The position numbers were made by a program, and so were the translations under genes. The notes beneath the pieces are model-generated. The model searched no databases. It saw nothing but the letters and a program-made list of their open reading frames with translations, and was not told the origin of the DNA. Below, in pieces: positions 19,256-32,605 of a stretch of 64,000 nt of DNA. The stretch comes from Citrobacter amalonaticus. Lineage in GTDB: Bacteria; Pseudomonadota; Gammaproteobacteria; Enterobacterales; Enterobacteriaceae. Position 1 is the stretch's first letter; the number at the start of each line of letters is the position of its first letter. Location: assembly GCF_002918555.1 (NCBI RefSeq), contig NZ_PQMB01000003.1, positions 927,458 to 991,457 on the forward strand, written 5' to 3'.

Positions 19256-19527
19256 TGCCAACCGTTTAAGCGTTAACGGAGAGTTTTTAACAATGGCAAA
19301 GGGTTCCGTTCACCGTATCTTCATTGTTTCTCTGAAACCCTCATTCCCGTGAACGGGCAAGGGAGGCTCGCCGTGCACTTAACCCGTTCACAGGAGCAGG
19401 AATGTCAGAAAGGCGTAATACATGACGTGAACGGAATAATTAACCGAATCCGGCATATTGAGTCTGCGTCACACAGGGCTTTGCGGCTAATCAATCCAGG
19501 TAACCCGCATTAGACCAATGGCTGATG
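19243..19527. repeat. Uncharacterised intergenic insert bounded by 15-bp direct repeats
   Basis: The 15-mer GACCAATGGCTGATG occurs at the yjcO stop (19243-19257) and again at 19513-19527. Between them lies sequence with several inverted copies of a CCGTTCAC/GTGAACGG motif: TTCCGTTCAC near 19303, CCGTGAACGG near 19348, CCCGTTCACA near 19383 and GTGAACGGAA near 19428. No convincing gene is present; a short frame from the ATG at 19294 codes for 19 residues only. This looks like a small insertion or duplication with capacity for RNA structure. Confidence 0.5.
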
Positions 19528-19532
19528 TTGAT

Positions 19533-19565
19533 TGCCGGATGACGGTGTAAACACCGAATCCGGCA
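19533..19565. repeat. REP element before the gltP 3' end
   Basis: The palindrome TGCCGGATGACGGTGTAAAC / ACCGAATCCGGCA lies just downstream of the gltP stop and may stabilise its mRNA. Confidence 0.75.
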
Positions 19566-19572
19566 TCAACAA

Positions 19573-20883
19573 TTACTGGGCGGTCTTGTCAAATTTACCC
19601 AGGACTTCGCGCTCATAGGCCAGCGCTTTCTTGCGGTCAAACTTGTGTTCCCACTTGGCGATAACCAGCACCGCCAGCGCATTTCCCACCACGTTCAGCG
19701 CAGTACGCGCCATGTCGAGGATACGGTCGACACCGGCGATAAACGCCAGACCTTCCAGCGGGATCCCGACGCTGCCAAGGGTTGCCAGCAGCACGACAAA
19801 GGAGACGCCAGGCACGCCGGCAATCCCTTTTGAGGTGACCATCAGCGTCAGCACCAGTACGATTTCCTGCCATAGCGACAGGTCGATGCCATACAGCTGT
19901 GCGATAAAGATGGCCGCAATACTCTGATACAGCGTGGAGCCATCGAGGTTAAAAGAGTAACCGGTCGGTACCACGAAGCTGGTGATAGAAGCCGGTGCTC
20001 CGTAGGCTTCCATCTTCTCGATAATACGCGGCAGCACACTTTCAGAGCTGGCGGTCGAATACGCCAGAATCAGCTCGTCTTTCAGGATACGGATCAGGAT
20101 CCAGATACTCAGGCCACAGATGCGCGCCACAATGCCCAGCACCACCAGCGCGAAGAACAGGATCGCGAAGTGAACCAACAGCACCAGCTTCGCCAGCGGC
20201 CACAGCGAGGCAAAACCGAAGTTGGCCACGGTAACCGCAATCAGTGCGAAAACCCCTACCGGCGCGTAGCGCATCACCATGTGCGTCACTTTAAACATGG
20301 TTTCGGAGACAGAACGGAACACGGTAACCAGCGGCTCGCGGTGGCTCACAGGCAAAGATGAAAGCCCCAGACCGAACAATACCGAGAAGAAAATGATCGG
20401 CAGCATGTCGCCTTTCGCCATCGACGCAACAACGTTGGTCGGAACCAGCGACAGAATTGTGCCCATCAGGCCATGCGCATGGCTTTGCACTTCCGCCGTT
20501 GTGTTCTGGTATTTCGAAATATCCACGGTCGCCAGCTGCGACATATCAATCCCGGAACCCGGTTGAAACACGTTCGCCAGCGTAATGCCCAGGATAATGG
20601 CGACGGTCGTGATCACTTCGAAATAGAGAATGGTTTTGGCACCGATTCGCCCCAGCTGCTTCGCATCCCCCACCCCGGCAATACCGACGATCAGCGTGGA
20701 GATAACAATCGGGACAACAATCATTTTGATCAGATGGATAAAGATATCGCCTGCCGGCGAAAGCAGATTCATCACCAGCCACTCGCGGCTGTCACTGTGA
20801 TAATGCAGGTAGCTTCCCAGCAGAATGCCCAGCACCATCGCCAGCAGGATCTGCCATGCGAGGCTGATTTTTAGATTTTTCAT
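19573..20883 (-). CDS. gltP: Proton/glutamate-aspartate symporter GltP
   Basis: GltP is an inner-membrane dicarboxylate/amino acid:cation symporter that takes up glutamate and aspartate with protons. The start MKNLKISLAWQILLAM gives 436 residues, close to E. coli (437); an ATG further upstream would add an unrelated 14 residues. Family hallmarks are visible: many hydrophobic helices, the serine-rich loop ASSESVLPRIIEKM, and the substrate-binding VVPTGYSFNLDGSTLYQ in the re-entrant region. It is followed by a REP element. The 347 bases upstream up to nrfG hold its promoter. Confidence 0.95.
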   Translation of the reverse strand: MKNLKISLAWQILLAMVLGILLGSYLHYHSDSREWLVMNLLSPAGDIFIHLIKMIVVPIVISTLIVGIAGVGDAKQLGRIGAKTILYFEVITTVAIILGITLANVFQPGSGIDMSQLATVDISKYQNTTAEVQSHAHGLMGTILSLVPTNVVASMAKGDMLPIIFFSVLFGLGLSSLPVSHREPLVTVFRSVSETMFKVTHMVMRYAPVGVFALIAVTVANFGFASLWPLAKLVLLVHFAILFFALVVLGIVARICGLSIWILIRILKDELILAYSTASSESVLPRIIEKMEAYGAPASITSFVVPTGYSFNLDGSTLYQSIAAIFIAQLYGIDLSLWQEIVLVLTLMVTSKGIAGVPGVSFVVLLATLGSVGIPLEGLAFIAGVDRILDMARTALNVVGNALAVLVIAKWEHKFDRKKALAYEREVLGKFDKTAQ

Positions 20884-21230
20884 AAAAACAGACTTCCTCA
20901 ATGGAACACCACTCGATATACACATACGTAAGAGTGGTTACATACTGAAAGGGTATGAATTGTGTTGCGTTCGTTTTAGAGTTTTTTAACGCGCATAATC
21001 TGTACCATTTGCATGGTGTCTTGCGCAACCCTTTAAGAACAGGGCTTTTCGCTGATTTAATGCATAATAACGCGGGTTTATAGCGATCATCATGAATAAC
21101 TATTTGTTATGAAAAGATTTTTACATTAACAATTTTGAATAATATCCGTCTGGAATTATTTTGCCTTTATTGTTCATTTGCTTTTTTTTTAAACAGTAAA
21201 AACGGCATAAATGACAATAAAACAAAATTA
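20884..21230. other. Intergenic region between gltP start and nrfG stop
   Basis: These 347 AT-rich bases should contain the gltP promoter and the end of the nrf transcript. T-rich runs lie at 21115-21125 and 21180-21190. I see no gene, no clear hairpin terminator and no confident protein-binding site. Confidence 0.5.
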
Positions 21231-21950
21231 TTACTGCCGATTCTGCAACAACTTCGCCATATTGATGGAGTCAATTAATTGCGCGCGATTGACCCTCGGC
21301 GAGTTCAAATCCAGAACTTTTTGCCACTGTAATACCGCCTGGGCGTAGTCAGCCTGCATAAACGCATCAGAAGCCAGCAGCATCAGCGCGGTGACCTCCG
21401 TGGCATCCAGCGCCAGCGCCTTATCAATCATCTCGCGGGCTGGCGGCGTCATGTGCTGTCCGGCCTGGTAGTACATCACCGTTGCCAGCGCTGAACAGAG
21501 TTCAGCGTTTTCACCGCGTAAACGTAGCGCCTGACGATACGCCAGCAGCGAATTATCATAGGCGTTACGCCAGAGGTAATATTCGCCAAGCAGCGCCCAC
21601 TGCTCGCTGTCCTGCGGGTTAGCTCGAATTTTGCTTTGCAGCGCAAGGAGTTGCGCTTCGGGCGTCTGCTGTTCGGCAAAATCATGCAGCGGATCGGCCA
21701 GACGTCGCTGTTCGCTACGCACCGCCTGCCATTTGGGGGTTAGCAGATAACCACCAACACAAACCATCAGCAGGGCAAATGCCGCCAGCAACAGCCTCTT
21801 TCGCGGCAGCGGACGTAAGGATACGCCTGCCACCTCCGGTTGCGCCAGGTCGCGTTGTAATTCACGCAGCAAATGTTCCGCTTCGGGAGTAGCCTGCGAC
21901 TGACGCTGGCTGTGACGCAGTAGCTGTACGCTTATCTGATGCAGGCTCAT
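21231..21950 (-). CDS. nrfG: Cytochrome c nitrite reductase maturation protein NrfG
   Basis: NrfG is a TPR protein that works with NrfE and NrfF to attach heme to the unusual CWSCK motif of NrfA. The product is 239 residues against 198 in E. coli, with a longer N-terminal cytoplasmic part. One membrane segment ([18 protein letters not shown], about residues 53-70) resembles CcmI. TPR units follow ([38 protein letters not shown]). The ATG overlaps the nrfF stop by 4 bases. It is the last gene of the operon. Confidence 0.93.
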   Translation of the reverse strand: MSLHQISVQLLRHSQRQSQATPEAEHLLRELQRDLAQPEVAGVSLRPLPRKRLLLAAFALLMVCVGGYLLTPKWQAVRSEQRRLADPLHDFAEQQTPEAQLLALQSKIRANPQDSEQWALLGEYYLWRNAYDNSLLAYRQALRLRGENAELCSALATVMYYQAGQHMTPPAREMIDKALALDATEVTALMLLASDAFMQADYAQAVLQWQKVLDLNSPRVNRAQLIDSINMAKLLQNRQ

Positions 21951-22366
21951 TGAGAGCTCTCCTCTGTGCGCTGACGTCGGTTAACCCGCCAGAGCACGAT
22001 GCCCACCAGCAACAGCAGCAGGCACGGCAGTCCCCACAGCAACAGCGTTTGTCCGGTCAACGGCGGGTTATAGCGGACAAAATCACCATAACGGTCGGTC
22101 ATCCAGGCGGTGATTTCCGCTTCATCTTTTCCCTCAGCCACCATCGAATAGACCTGATGGCGCATACTGACGGCTACCGGCGCGTTCGATTCCAGCAAGT
22201 TTTGATTCTGGCACTGCGGGCAGCGCAGCTGGCTGGCGATAAACAGCGCTTTTTCCTGCTGTTGCGGACTTTCAAAGGCCCAGGTATCCACAACCTGGGC
22301 ATGGCTGGCAAAAGGCAGACAGATCAGAAACGCCAGTAACAACATAAATTTGCCGGATGACGGCAT
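21947..22366 (-). CDS. nrfF: Heme lyase subunit NrfF (CcmH-like)
   Basis: NrfF is the CcmH-type thiol reductase subunit of the dedicated NrfEFG heme lyase. It has a signal peptide ending FASHAQ and the redox motif [11 protein letters not shown] that reduces the apocytochrome. A C-terminal membrane segment ([19 protein letters not shown]) follows. I choose the ATG at 22366 (139 residues), which has an AAGGGG ribosome-binding site. A longer frame from 22429 is open, but it translates most of a REP element, and E. coli NrfF is 127 residues. An ATG at 22345 is the alternative. Confidence 0.85.
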   Translation of the reverse strand: MPSSGKFMLLLAFLICLPFASHAQVVDTWAFESPQQQEKALFIASQLRCPQCQNQNLLESNAPVAVSMRHQVYSMVAEGKDEAEITAWMTDRYGDFVRYNPPLTGQTLLLWGLPCLLLLLVGIVLWRVNRRQRTEESSQ

Positions 22367-22384
22367 CAACCCCTTACCCGGCCT
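22351..22384. repeat. REP-like element at the nrfE-nrfF junction
   Basis: TGCCGGATGACGGCATCAAC followed by TTACCCGGCCTGCG is a REP-like palindrome. It overlaps the likely nrfF start codon region and carries part of its ribosome-binding site. Confidence 0.65.
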
Positions 22385-22421
22385 GCGAAGTGCATTACCA
22401 TCAGGCAGCAATTCAGAAACA

Positions 22422-24299
22422 TTACGCATCGCGTCTCCTCCCTCGCCAGGCGCTCAGCAATGCGCCAAAGACCATCAGCAGCCCGCCGCCCCAGATCCAG
22501 CGCACGCCGGTCTGTACATACAGGCGGATGGCATAGCGATCCTGTCCGGTTTTTTCACCCATCACCGCATACCAGTCGTGGAGCAGGTTCCAGCGGATCC
22601 CCGGTTCCATCATTTGCTGACGACGCGCCGCGTAGAAACGTCTTTCAGGATGCAGGCTGCCGATCCTCTTATCATCCTGCCACAGCGTAATCAGCGCCTT
22701 CTCGGTGGTGTAGTTCCCTTTAGCCTGGAGATCGAGACGCTCAAAACGGAAGGTATAGCCTGCCAGTTCGACCTGCTGCCCCGGACTCAGGTTGAGGCTT
22801 ATCTCCTGTCGACTGCCGCTGGAGAAGATGATCCCCATCGCAACGATCAGCACGCCGGTGTGCGCCAGCAGCGCCGGGAGCTGGCGGCGCAGAGCATCGA
22901 GCGGCTGGAACCAGAGACGCAGCATCACCGCCGCCACCAGCCCACAGGCCAGCGCCTCTGCCACACCAGGCGACCAACACAGTGCAATAACCAGCAGCCC
23001 GATAGCAAAAGGCCACACCCGACGGCGCAGAGAAACATCCGGCGAACGTTTCCAGAAGCCACCCGCCGCAATCCCCATCACCACCAGCATTAACAGCGCA
23101 AACGGCAGCGTCGCACGATTAAAATAGGGAGCACCGACGGAAATCCGCCCCCAGCCCAGCAGACCATAAATCATCGGGTAGAGCGTGCCAGTCAATACAA
23201 TCAACAGGACTGCACTAAACAGCAGCAGCGCCGCCAGAATCATCATCTCGCGCGACCAGCCGCCGAAACGTGCGGCCTGATGGCCGTCCCGCGCCCGCCA
23301 GCCGTACAGACCAAGCGAAGCCAGACTCAGCACAGCAAAGAGCGCAAACAGCGGAACGGCACGTACATTATCCAGCGCAAAAGCGTGCACTGAGACCAGA
23401 ATGCCGGAACGAACAATCAGCGTGCCAAGCAGAGAGAGGATCAGCGTGATAATCGCCAGCAGCAGCGACCAGTGCCGGAAAATCCCGCGCTGGCGCGAGG
23501 CATACAGGCTGTGCAGCAGCGCGCTGGCGGAAAGCCAGGGTAATAAAGAGGCGTTTTCCACCGGATCCCAGAACCACCAGCCTCCCCAGCCCAGCTCGCA
23601 ATACGCCCACCAGGAGCCGAGAATGATACCAAGCGTCAGGGCGCACCAGCCGGGCAGCGCCCAGCGCCAGCACACCCAGGCCGTTGCCGCGCTAAAGCCG
23701 CCGTGCAGCAGTGAGGCTAACGCCACCCCAGCCGCCACCATCAGACCGCCATAACCCAGGTAGAGCAGTGGCGGATGAAGAATTAACCCGAGATGTTGCA
23801 GCATCGGATTGAGGTCGCGACCTTCAATCGCGGGCGGGAAGATCCGCACAAACGGATCGGACCACACCACCACAAACAGCAGCAGCAGTGCGGTCATCAA
23901 AGAGAGAACGCTGAGCGTCAGGGGGAACAAGGCATCAGACTCATGCCGATAGCGCCAGGCAAACAGCGCTCCCCAGCCGGAAAGAAACAGCACCCACAGC
24001 AGGAGCGAACCTTCATGGCCCCCCCACACCGCCGCCAGCTTTAGCGCCCAGGGCAACAGGCTGTAGCTGTGCTGAGCGACGTAAACCACCGAGAAGTCGC
24101 TGATCAGAAAGCAGAACGCCAGAATGGAAAAAGCGAGCAGCAGCAGGGCAAATTGCGCCAGCATACCCACCGTCGCCAGCCGCATCACGCCCTGCCAGCG
24201 CTGACGTACACCTGTCAGCGTGGCAAGCGGGGTCAACAAATTGACCCCAAGGCTTAATAACAGAGCCAGAAATCCGGCTTCAGGAAGTAAGACGTCCAG
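22422..24299 (-). CDS. nrfE: Heme lyase subunit NrfE (CcmF-like)
   Basis: NrfE is the polytopic membrane core of the heme lyase that matures NrfA. The WWD-type heme-handling motif is clear (WGGWWFWDPVENASLLPW), as is the CcmF-like HEGSLLLWVLF. No ATG fits the N-terminus. Homology to CcmF (MPEIGNGLL against LLPEAGFLA) extends upstream of a TTG at 24239 to a CTG at 24299, placed 5 bases after AAGGTG. I give the CTG start (625 residues) but the exact start is uncertain. It overlaps nrfF and follows nrfD by 8 bases. Confidence 0.85.
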   Translation of the reverse strand: MDVLLPEAGFLALLLSLGVNLLTPLATLTGVRQRWQGVMRLATVGMLAQFALLLLAFSILAFCFLISDFSVVYVAQHSYSLLPWALKLAAVWGGHEGSLLLWVLFLSGWGALFAWRYRHESDALFPLTLSVLSLMTALLLLFVVVWSDPFVRIFPPAIEGRDLNPMLQHLGLILHPPLLYLGYGGLMVAAGVALASLLHGGFSAATAWVCWRWALPGWCALTLGIILGSWWAYCELGWGGWWFWDPVENASLLPWLSASALLHSLYASRQRGIFRHWSLLLAIITLILSLLGTLIVRSGILVSVHAFALDNVRAVPLFALFAVLSLASLGLYGWRARDGHQAARFGGWSREMMILAALLLFSAVLLIVLTGTLYPMIYGLLGWGRISVGAPYFNRATLPFALLMLVVMGIAAGGFWKRSPDVSLRRRVWPFAIGLLVIALCWSPGVAEALACGLVAAVMLRLWFQPLDALRRQLPALLAHTGVLIVAMGIIFSSGSRQEISLNLSPGQQVELAGYTFRFERLDLQAKGNYTTEKALITLWQDDKRIGSLHPERRFYAARRQQMMEPGIRWNLLHDWYAVMGEKTGQDRYAIRLYVQTGVRWIWGGGLLMVFGALLSAWRGRRRDA

Positions 24300-24307
24300 A
24301 TATCACC

Positions 24308-25264
24308 TTACGCAACGGTTAACTGCCCCGCATACAGAATAAAGAAGCGCAGCAACAGAACCCCGGTGAGGCTGGCGCCGCATACCGCCAGTACGCCGTG
24401 GAACGTCGAACCGCGGTTCGCCCAGGGCTTCAGCAGCATTGGCACAATCAGTCCCAGTCCCGCCACGCCGATCCAGAACCACCAGGTCCAGAATCCGCCG
24501 CCCAGTGCCGCCGCCAGCGCGCGCATTTTGCCGTCATCGCCCAGCGCCAGACCGACGAAAAACGCCGCCAGCAGGAAGATCTCCAGCCACACTACCGGCG
24601 TTTCCATGCGATGGATAAAATGCGCCTCGGTGCTGTGCGGATTGCTACGATGACGTAACGCCATCGCGATCAGCGCAACCGCCGCCCCGGACGAGATCCC
24701 GGAGAACAGGAACAGCACCGGCAGGATGGGGTTATTGAGGAACGGATAAGATTTCAGCGCCGAAAGCAGGAAACCGGTGTACGCCCCAAGCAGCACCGCC
24801 AGTACCAGCATCAGCGTCTCAAGTGCGCGGTGGAACGGCGTCAGCCACATGAGCACCTTCTGAACCAGCCCCAGGCGCGGTAACCAACGCTGCTGCAGGG
24901 CAATGACCTCTTTTTCAAAGATTTTTGCCAGCCACAGAATCAGCACCACCATATAAAGCTGGAACAACATAACCCCCATCGACATCACCGAGGTAAAGCT
25001 GTAGTGGAACATCAGCTTCCAGAAGGTCCACGGGCGCGTGAGGTGGAACACCAGAATCAGCAGGCCGAGAATAATCGCCCCCGGCCCGACGACCAGCGTC
25101 GTGCGCAGCAGCGTACTGTCCGCCCCGCCCGCCTGCGGATGGAAACGACGCAGCAGAATCGCAAGCGTAACCAGTCCGGCAGAAATACCTATCAGAAACA
25201 GGTAAATAGCAATGGGCCAGTCCCATACCAGAGATTCAAAATGGAATGCAGAAGCGTTTGTCAT
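24308..25264 (-). CDS. nrfD: Nitrite reductase membrane quinol oxidase subunit NrfD
   Basis: NrfD is the integral membrane subunit that oxidises menaquinol and passes electrons through NrfC and NrfB to NrfA. The 318 residues equal E. coli. About eight hydrophobic helices are visible, beginning WPIAIYLFLIGISAGLVTLA, and it belongs to the NrfD/PsrC family. It starts within the nrfC stop (4-base overlap) and is followed by nrfE. Confidence 0.95.
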   Translation of the reverse strand: MTNASAFHFESLVWDWPIAIYLFLIGISAGLVTLAILLRRFHPQAGGADSTLLRTTLVVGPGAIILGLLILVFHLTRPWTFWKLMFHYSFTSVMSMGVMLFQLYMVVLILWLAKIFEKEVIALQQRWLPRLGLVQKVLMWLTPFHRALETLMLVLAVLLGAYTGFLLSALKSYPFLNNPILPVLFLFSGISSGAAVALIAMALRHRSNPHSTEAHFIHRMETPVVWLEIFLLAAFFVGLALGDDGKMRALAAALGGGFWTWWFWIGVAGLGLIVPMLLKPWANRGSTFHGVLAVCGASLTGVLLLRFFILYAGQLTVA

Positions 25265-25932
25265 TGGCTCACCTCCCCGTATTTAAAGGGAACGCGCCAG
25301 ACCTTCGGTTTGGTACCCAGCGCCAGCTTGTAACGGTAGGTGGGTTTCTGCTGCAACAGACGCGAGATCTCGCTGTTGGGATCGTCCAGGTTGCCAAACG
25401 TCAGCGCCTTTGTCGGACAGGATTCGACGCAGGCGGGCAGTTTGCCCTCTTTCAGATTCGTCTTCCGGCAGAAATCGCACTTATCCGCGGTTTTCGTGAC
25501 CGGATGGATAAAGCGCACGCGATAGGGACAGGCGGCAATGCAGTACTGGCAGCCGACGCAGAGATCCGGGTTCACATCCACAATACCGTTGGCGGCATCG
25601 CGGAATGAGGCCCCGGTCGGGCAGACGTCAACGCAGGGCGCATGGTCACAGTGCTGGCACGATTTGCGAAAAAAGTGATATTTCACATCAGGAAATTCAC
25701 CCTGCGGCTCGCTGCGAATAATTGTCAGCCGGGATACGCCTTCCGGCACCTTATTCACTTCCCGGCAGGCATCCATACACGCGGTACAGCCGATGCATAA
25801 GGATTCATCATGCACCATGCCATAACGCACCCCGTTGATATTCAACGTTTTCGCCACCACACGTCCTGCCGTCCCGCTGACCGCCACCAGCGCGCCGACG
25901 CGGGTGATAAACTGGCGACGAGAGCAACTCAT
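25261..25932 (-). CDS. nrfC: Tat-exported iron-sulfur protein NrfC
   Basis: NrfC is the periplasmic four-cluster ferredoxin of the nitrite reductase chain (223 residues, as in E. coli). The twin-arginine region [16 protein letters not shown] opens the protein. Four [4Fe-4S] cysteine sets follow: [36 protein letters not shown] and CDFC with CVESCP. It sits between nrfB and nrfD with 4-base overlaps on both sides. Confidence 0.96.
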   Translation of the reverse strand: MSCSRRQFITRVGALVAVSGTAGRVVAKTLNINGVRYGMVHDESLCIGCTACMDACREVNKVPEGVSRLTIIRSEPQGEFPDVKYHFFRKSCQHCDHAPCVDVCPTGASFRDAANGIVDVNPDLCVGCQYCIAACPYRVRFIHPVTKTADKCDFCRKTNLKEGKLPACVESCPTKALTFGNLDDPNSEISRLLQQKPTYRYKLALGTKPKVWRVPFKYGEVSQ

Positions 25933-26495
25933 GGATGCTCCTTAAGCAACGGAACGGACGCCGGATTAAAGTTCGGGTTGTTGCGCTGGTCGCTATGGCA
26001 ATCGACGCAAATCTTGATCCGTCCTTTATCGCTTAACGTCTGCATCGTGTCTTGCTTCGGATGCAGCGAGTGACAGCTGGCGCACGCTACTTTAGTGACG
26101 TGGACATCGTGCGGCCAGAACGCTTTTTGCAACTGCTCGGGCAGGTGACAGGACATACAGACGCTGTTTTGCTGCTCCACGTTGTACATCGGCTCGTTAA
26201 AGCGCATCACATCTTTCACCCCTTCGCGGTGTTGAGGCGACGGCTGGCCGTGACAGTTGGTACAGGTAACCGGCAGTTTATTGTTCGGATTGATGACGGA
26301 AGCATGCTTACCGTGCATCCCTTCCGTATCCGGCTTGTGACAGTCCTGACAAGCAGCATCCGGACTCCGCTGTTGGGTAACCGTCCAGCGTTGTTCAGAC
26401 TCCTGCGGCGTTGGCGTGGCGGTAATCCCGCTCAGGCTCCAGAACAGACCTGACGCCAGCACCCCAGCAGTTAATAACGAACGTAATACGCTCAT
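25929..26495 (-). CDS. nrfB: Pentaheme cytochrome c NrfB
   Basis: NrfB is the soluble periplasmic electron donor to NrfA. The start [16 protein letters not shown] gives 188 residues (E. coli 188) and a signal peptide. A GTG two codons upstream is less likely. Five CxxCH heme sites are visible: CQDCH, CTNCH, CMSCH, CASCH and CVDCH. It follows nrfA by 44 bases and overlaps nrfC. Confidence 0.96.
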   Translation of the reverse strand: MSVLRSLLTAGVLASGLFWSLSGITATPTPQESEQRWTVTQQRSPDAACQDCHKPDTEGMHGKHASVINPNNKLPVTCTNCHGQPSPQHREGVKDVMRFNEPMYNVEQQNSVCMSCHLPEQLQKAFWPHDVHVTKVACASCHSLHPKQDTMQTLSDKGRIKICVDCHSDQRNNPNFNPASVPLLKEHP

Positions 26496-26539
26496 ATTCA
26501 CTCCGTTGAGTTATCCGCCCCTGACGGGGCGGCATGGGG

Positions 26540-28057
<1,518 letters not shown>

Positions 28058-28106
28058 TTATGACATTGCTCCTCCTTATGTGTAACAAATAACCACATTC
28101 AAAATG

Positions 28107-28120
28107 TTGTCTTTAATCAA
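28107..28120. promoter_or_regulatory. FNR-like site upstream of nrfA
   Basis: TTGTCTTTAATCAA matches the FNR consensus TTGATnnnnATCAA at 8 of 10 fixed positions. It lies 131 bases before the nrfA start. FNR, with NarL/NarP, is known to activate nrf in E. coli. The nrfA-acs gap (433 bases) has no gene. Confidence 0.6.
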
Positions 28121-28311
28121 TTGTAAGTGTATGTAAAATACCACTTTAGAGTTAGTTACCCCCCTAATCCCCTCCCCAAACCGCTGTTTTCCGATCGGGA
28201 TCACCTTTCTTGCGAAGTACGTATAACTGCATGTTACAGAAAGGTTTAAACAATTTTTGTTGGTGTCCTTCAAAAATCAGTTTGTTGTTTATTTGCACAA
28301 CTCCTCTATTG

Positions 28312-28327
28312 CGTGATCTGCCGCGCA
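28312..28327. promoter_or_regulatory. Candidate CRP site for acs
   Basis: CGTGATCTGCCGCGCA resembles a CRP site (TGTGA-N6-TCACA). It is centred about 90 bases before the acs ATG, near the CRP I site that activates acsP2 in E. coli. The match in the right half is weak. Confidence 0.45.
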
Positions 28328-28409
28328 AATACTAAACAAAACTAACAAAGCCCCTATATTTAACGTTTATGCGACATATTATTAACATCTTACAAGGAGA
28401 ACAAAAGCC

Positions 28410-30368
28410 ATGAGCCAAATACACAAACACGCCATTCCCGCCAACATTGCGGACCGTTGCCTGATAAATCCGGAGCAGTATGCGGCAAAGTATCAACAAT
28501 CTGTTAACGACCCGAATACCTTCTGGGGCGAACAGGGAAAAATTCTCGACTGGATCAAACCGTATCAGAAGGTGAAGAACACCTCCTTTGCACCCGGTAA
28601 TGTCTCTATTAAATGGTACGAAGACGGCACGCTGAACCTGGCGGCAAACTGTCTCGATCGTCACCTGCAGGAAAACGGCGATCGCACCGCCATCATCTGG
28701 GAAGGCGACGACGCCTCGCAGAGCAAACACATTACGTATCGCGAACTGCATCGCGATGTCTGTCGTTTCGCCAACACCTTGCTGGATCTGGGGATTAAAA
28801 AAGGCGACGTGGTCGCCATTTACATGCCAATGGTGCCGGAAGCCGCGGTTGCCATGCTGGCCTGCGCCCGCATTGGCGCCGTGCATTCCGTGATCTTCGG
28901 TGGTTTCTCGCCGGAAGCGGTCGCCGGACGCATTATCGACTCCAGCTCACGTCTGGTGATCACCGCCGACGAGGGCGTACGCGCCGGGCGCAGCATCCCG
29001 CTGAAGAAAAATGTCGATGACGCGCTGAAAAATCCAAACGTGAAGAGCGTTGAGCATGTGGTCGTGCTGAAGCATACGGGTGGAAAAATTGACTGGCAGG
29101 AAGGTCGCGACCTGTGGTGGAGCGATCTGATTGACGCGGCCAGCGATCGGCACCAGCCAGTGGAAATGAACGCAGAAGATCCGTTGTTTATCCTCTATAC
29201 CTCCGGTTCCACCGGCAAACCGAAGGGTGTGCTACACACCACCGGGGGTTATCTGGTTTATGCCGCGACCACCTTTAAGTATGTCTTTGACTACCATCAG
29301 GGCGATATTTACTGGTGTACCGCCGACGTCGGTTGGGTCACCGGACACAGCTACCTGCTGTATGGCCCGCTGGCCTGCGGCGCAACCACGCTGATGTTTG
29401 AAGGCGTGCCTAACTGGCCGACACCCGCGCGTATGGCGCAGGTGGTGGATAAGCATCAGGTGAATATTCTTTACACTGCCCCGACCGCCATCCGCGCGCT
29501 GATGGCGGAAGGCGACAAGGCTATCGCGGGAACCGATCGTTCTTCGCTGCGCATCCTGGGTTCCGTGGGCGAGCCTATCAACCCGGAAGCATGGGAATGG
29601 TACTGGAAGAAAATCGGCAACGAAAAATGCCCGGTGGTTGATACCTGGTGGCAGACCGAGACGGGGGGCTTCATGATCACCCCACTGCCTGGTGCGATCG
29701 AGCTGAAAGCGGGTTCTGCAACGCGCCCGTTCTTCGGCGTGCAGCCTGCGCTGGTGGATAACGAAGGCAATCCTCAGGAAGGCGCAACGGAAGGTAACCT
29801 GGTCATTACCGACTCCTGGCCGGGCCAGGCGCGCACCCTGTTTGGCGATCACGAACGCTTTGAGCAAACCTACTTTTCTACCTTCAAGAATATGTACTTC
29901 AGCGGCGACGGCGCGCGTCGTGACGAAGATGGCTATTACTGGATCACCGGTCGTGTGGATGACGTACTGAACGTCTCCGGTCACCGTCTGGGTACCGCAG
30001 AAATTGAATCCGCGCTGGTGGCACATCCAAAGATTGCCGAAGCCGCCGTGGTCGGGATCCCACACAACATCAAGGGCCAGGCCATTTACGCCTACGTCAC
30101 GCTGAACCATGGTGAAGAGCCGTCACCTGAGCTGTACGCCGAAGTGCGCAACTGGGTACGTAAAGAAATTGGTCCGCTGGCGACGCCAGATGTGCTGCAC
30201 TGGACCGACTCACTGCCAAAAACCCGTTCCGGCAAAATTATGCGCCGTATTTTGCGCAAGATTGCGGCGGGCGATACCAGCAATCTGGGCGACACCTCAA
30301 CCCTCGCCGATCCTGGCGTGGTAGAGAAACTGCTCGAAGAGAAGCAGGCCATCGCCATGCCTTCATAA
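28410..30368 (+). CDS. acs: Acetyl-CoA synthetase
   Basis: Acs activates acetate to acetyl-CoA through acetyl-AMP. The 652 residues equal E. coli. The AMP-binding motif [12 protein letters not shown] is near residues 262-273, and [10 protein letters not shown] and [16 protein letters not shown] are present. The C-terminal acetylatable lysine motif [11 protein letters not shown] is near 604-614. The ribosome-binding site AAGGAG precedes the ATG. It heads acs-yjcH-actP, with an ERIC element between acs and yjcH. Confidence 0.97.
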   Translation: MSQIHKHAIPANIADRCLINPEQYAAKYQQSVNDPNTFWGEQGKILDWIKPYQKVKNTSFAPGNVSIKWYEDGTLNLAANCLDRHLQENGDRTAIIWEGDDASQSKHITYRELHRDVCRFANTLLDLGIKKGDVVAIYMPMVPEAAVAMLACARIGAVHSVIFGGFSPEAVAGRIIDSSSRLVITADEGVRAGRSIPLKKNVDDALKNPNVKSVEHVVVLKHTGGKIDWQEGRDLWWSDLIDAASDRHQPVEMNAEDPLFILYTSGSTGKPKGVLHTTGGYLVYAATTFKYVFDYHQGDIYWCTADVGWVTGHSYLLYGPLACGATTLMFEGVPNWPTPARMAQVVDKHQVNILYTAPTAIRALMAEGDKAIAGTDRSSLRILGSVGEPINPEAWEWYWKKIGNEKCPVVDTWWQTETGGFMITPLPGAIELKAGSATRPFFGVQPALVDNEGNPQEGATEGNLVITDSWPGQARTLFGDHERFEQTYFSTFKNMYFSGDGARRDEDGYYWITGRVDDVLNVSGHRLGTAEIESALVAHPKIAEAAVVGIPHNIKGQAIYAYVTLNHGEEPSPELYAEVRNWVRKEIGPLATPDVLHWTDSLPKTRSGKIMRRILRKIAAGDTSNLGDTSTLADPGVVEKLLEEKQAIAMPS

Positions 30369-30382
30369 CCATAACCGTGAAA

Positions 30383-30409
30383 TGCCCGATGGCGCGCTGC
30401 GTATCGGGC
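30383..30409. repeat. REP-like palindrome after acs
   Basis: GCCCGATGGCGCGCTGCGTA followed by TCGGGC forms a hairpin 15 bases after the acs stop. Confidence 0.65.
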
Positions 30410-30470
30410 CTACAAATCCTACCCCTACCCCTCCCCTGACCGGGAGGGAAAATATAATAACCCACCCCAA

Positions 30471-30578
30471 AGGATTTCGCGTTGCAGGAAGGCGGCAAGC
30501 GAGCGCATCCCCAGGAGCATAGTTCACTATGTGACTGGGGTGGGCGAGTGCGGCCAACGAACCTGTAACACGAAAGAC
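30471..30578. repeat. ERIC element between acs and yjcH
   Basis: GCGTTGCAGGAAGGCGGCAA, CATCCCCAGGAGCATAG and CTATGTGACTGGGGTGGGCG match the ERIC/IRU consensus arms and core palindrome. The element lies inside the acs-yjcH-actP transcription unit, 25 bases before yjcH. Confidence 0.85.
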
Positions 30579-30603
30579 GCAGGGGACCTCTGGAGACTCT
30601 GTG

Positions 30604-32564
<1,961 letters not shown>

Positions 32565-32575
32565 TCGTTCTTCTT

Positions 32576-32605
32576 CCCCGGTCTGACCGACCGGGGCGTT
32601 TTTTT
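32576..32605 (+). terminator. Rho-independent terminator after actP
   Basis: The stem CCCCGGTC/GACCGGGG is followed by a seven-T run. Its end touches the stop of the convergent LrgB-like gene. Confidence 0.9.

Noticed and set aside
22350..23093. A 247-codon plus-strand frame opposite nrfE/nrfF
   Set aside because: Antisense shadow; it begins in a REP and has no recognisable domains.
29232..30110. A 292-codon minus-strand frame opposite acs
   Set aside because: Antisense to the conserved acs coding region with no independent features.
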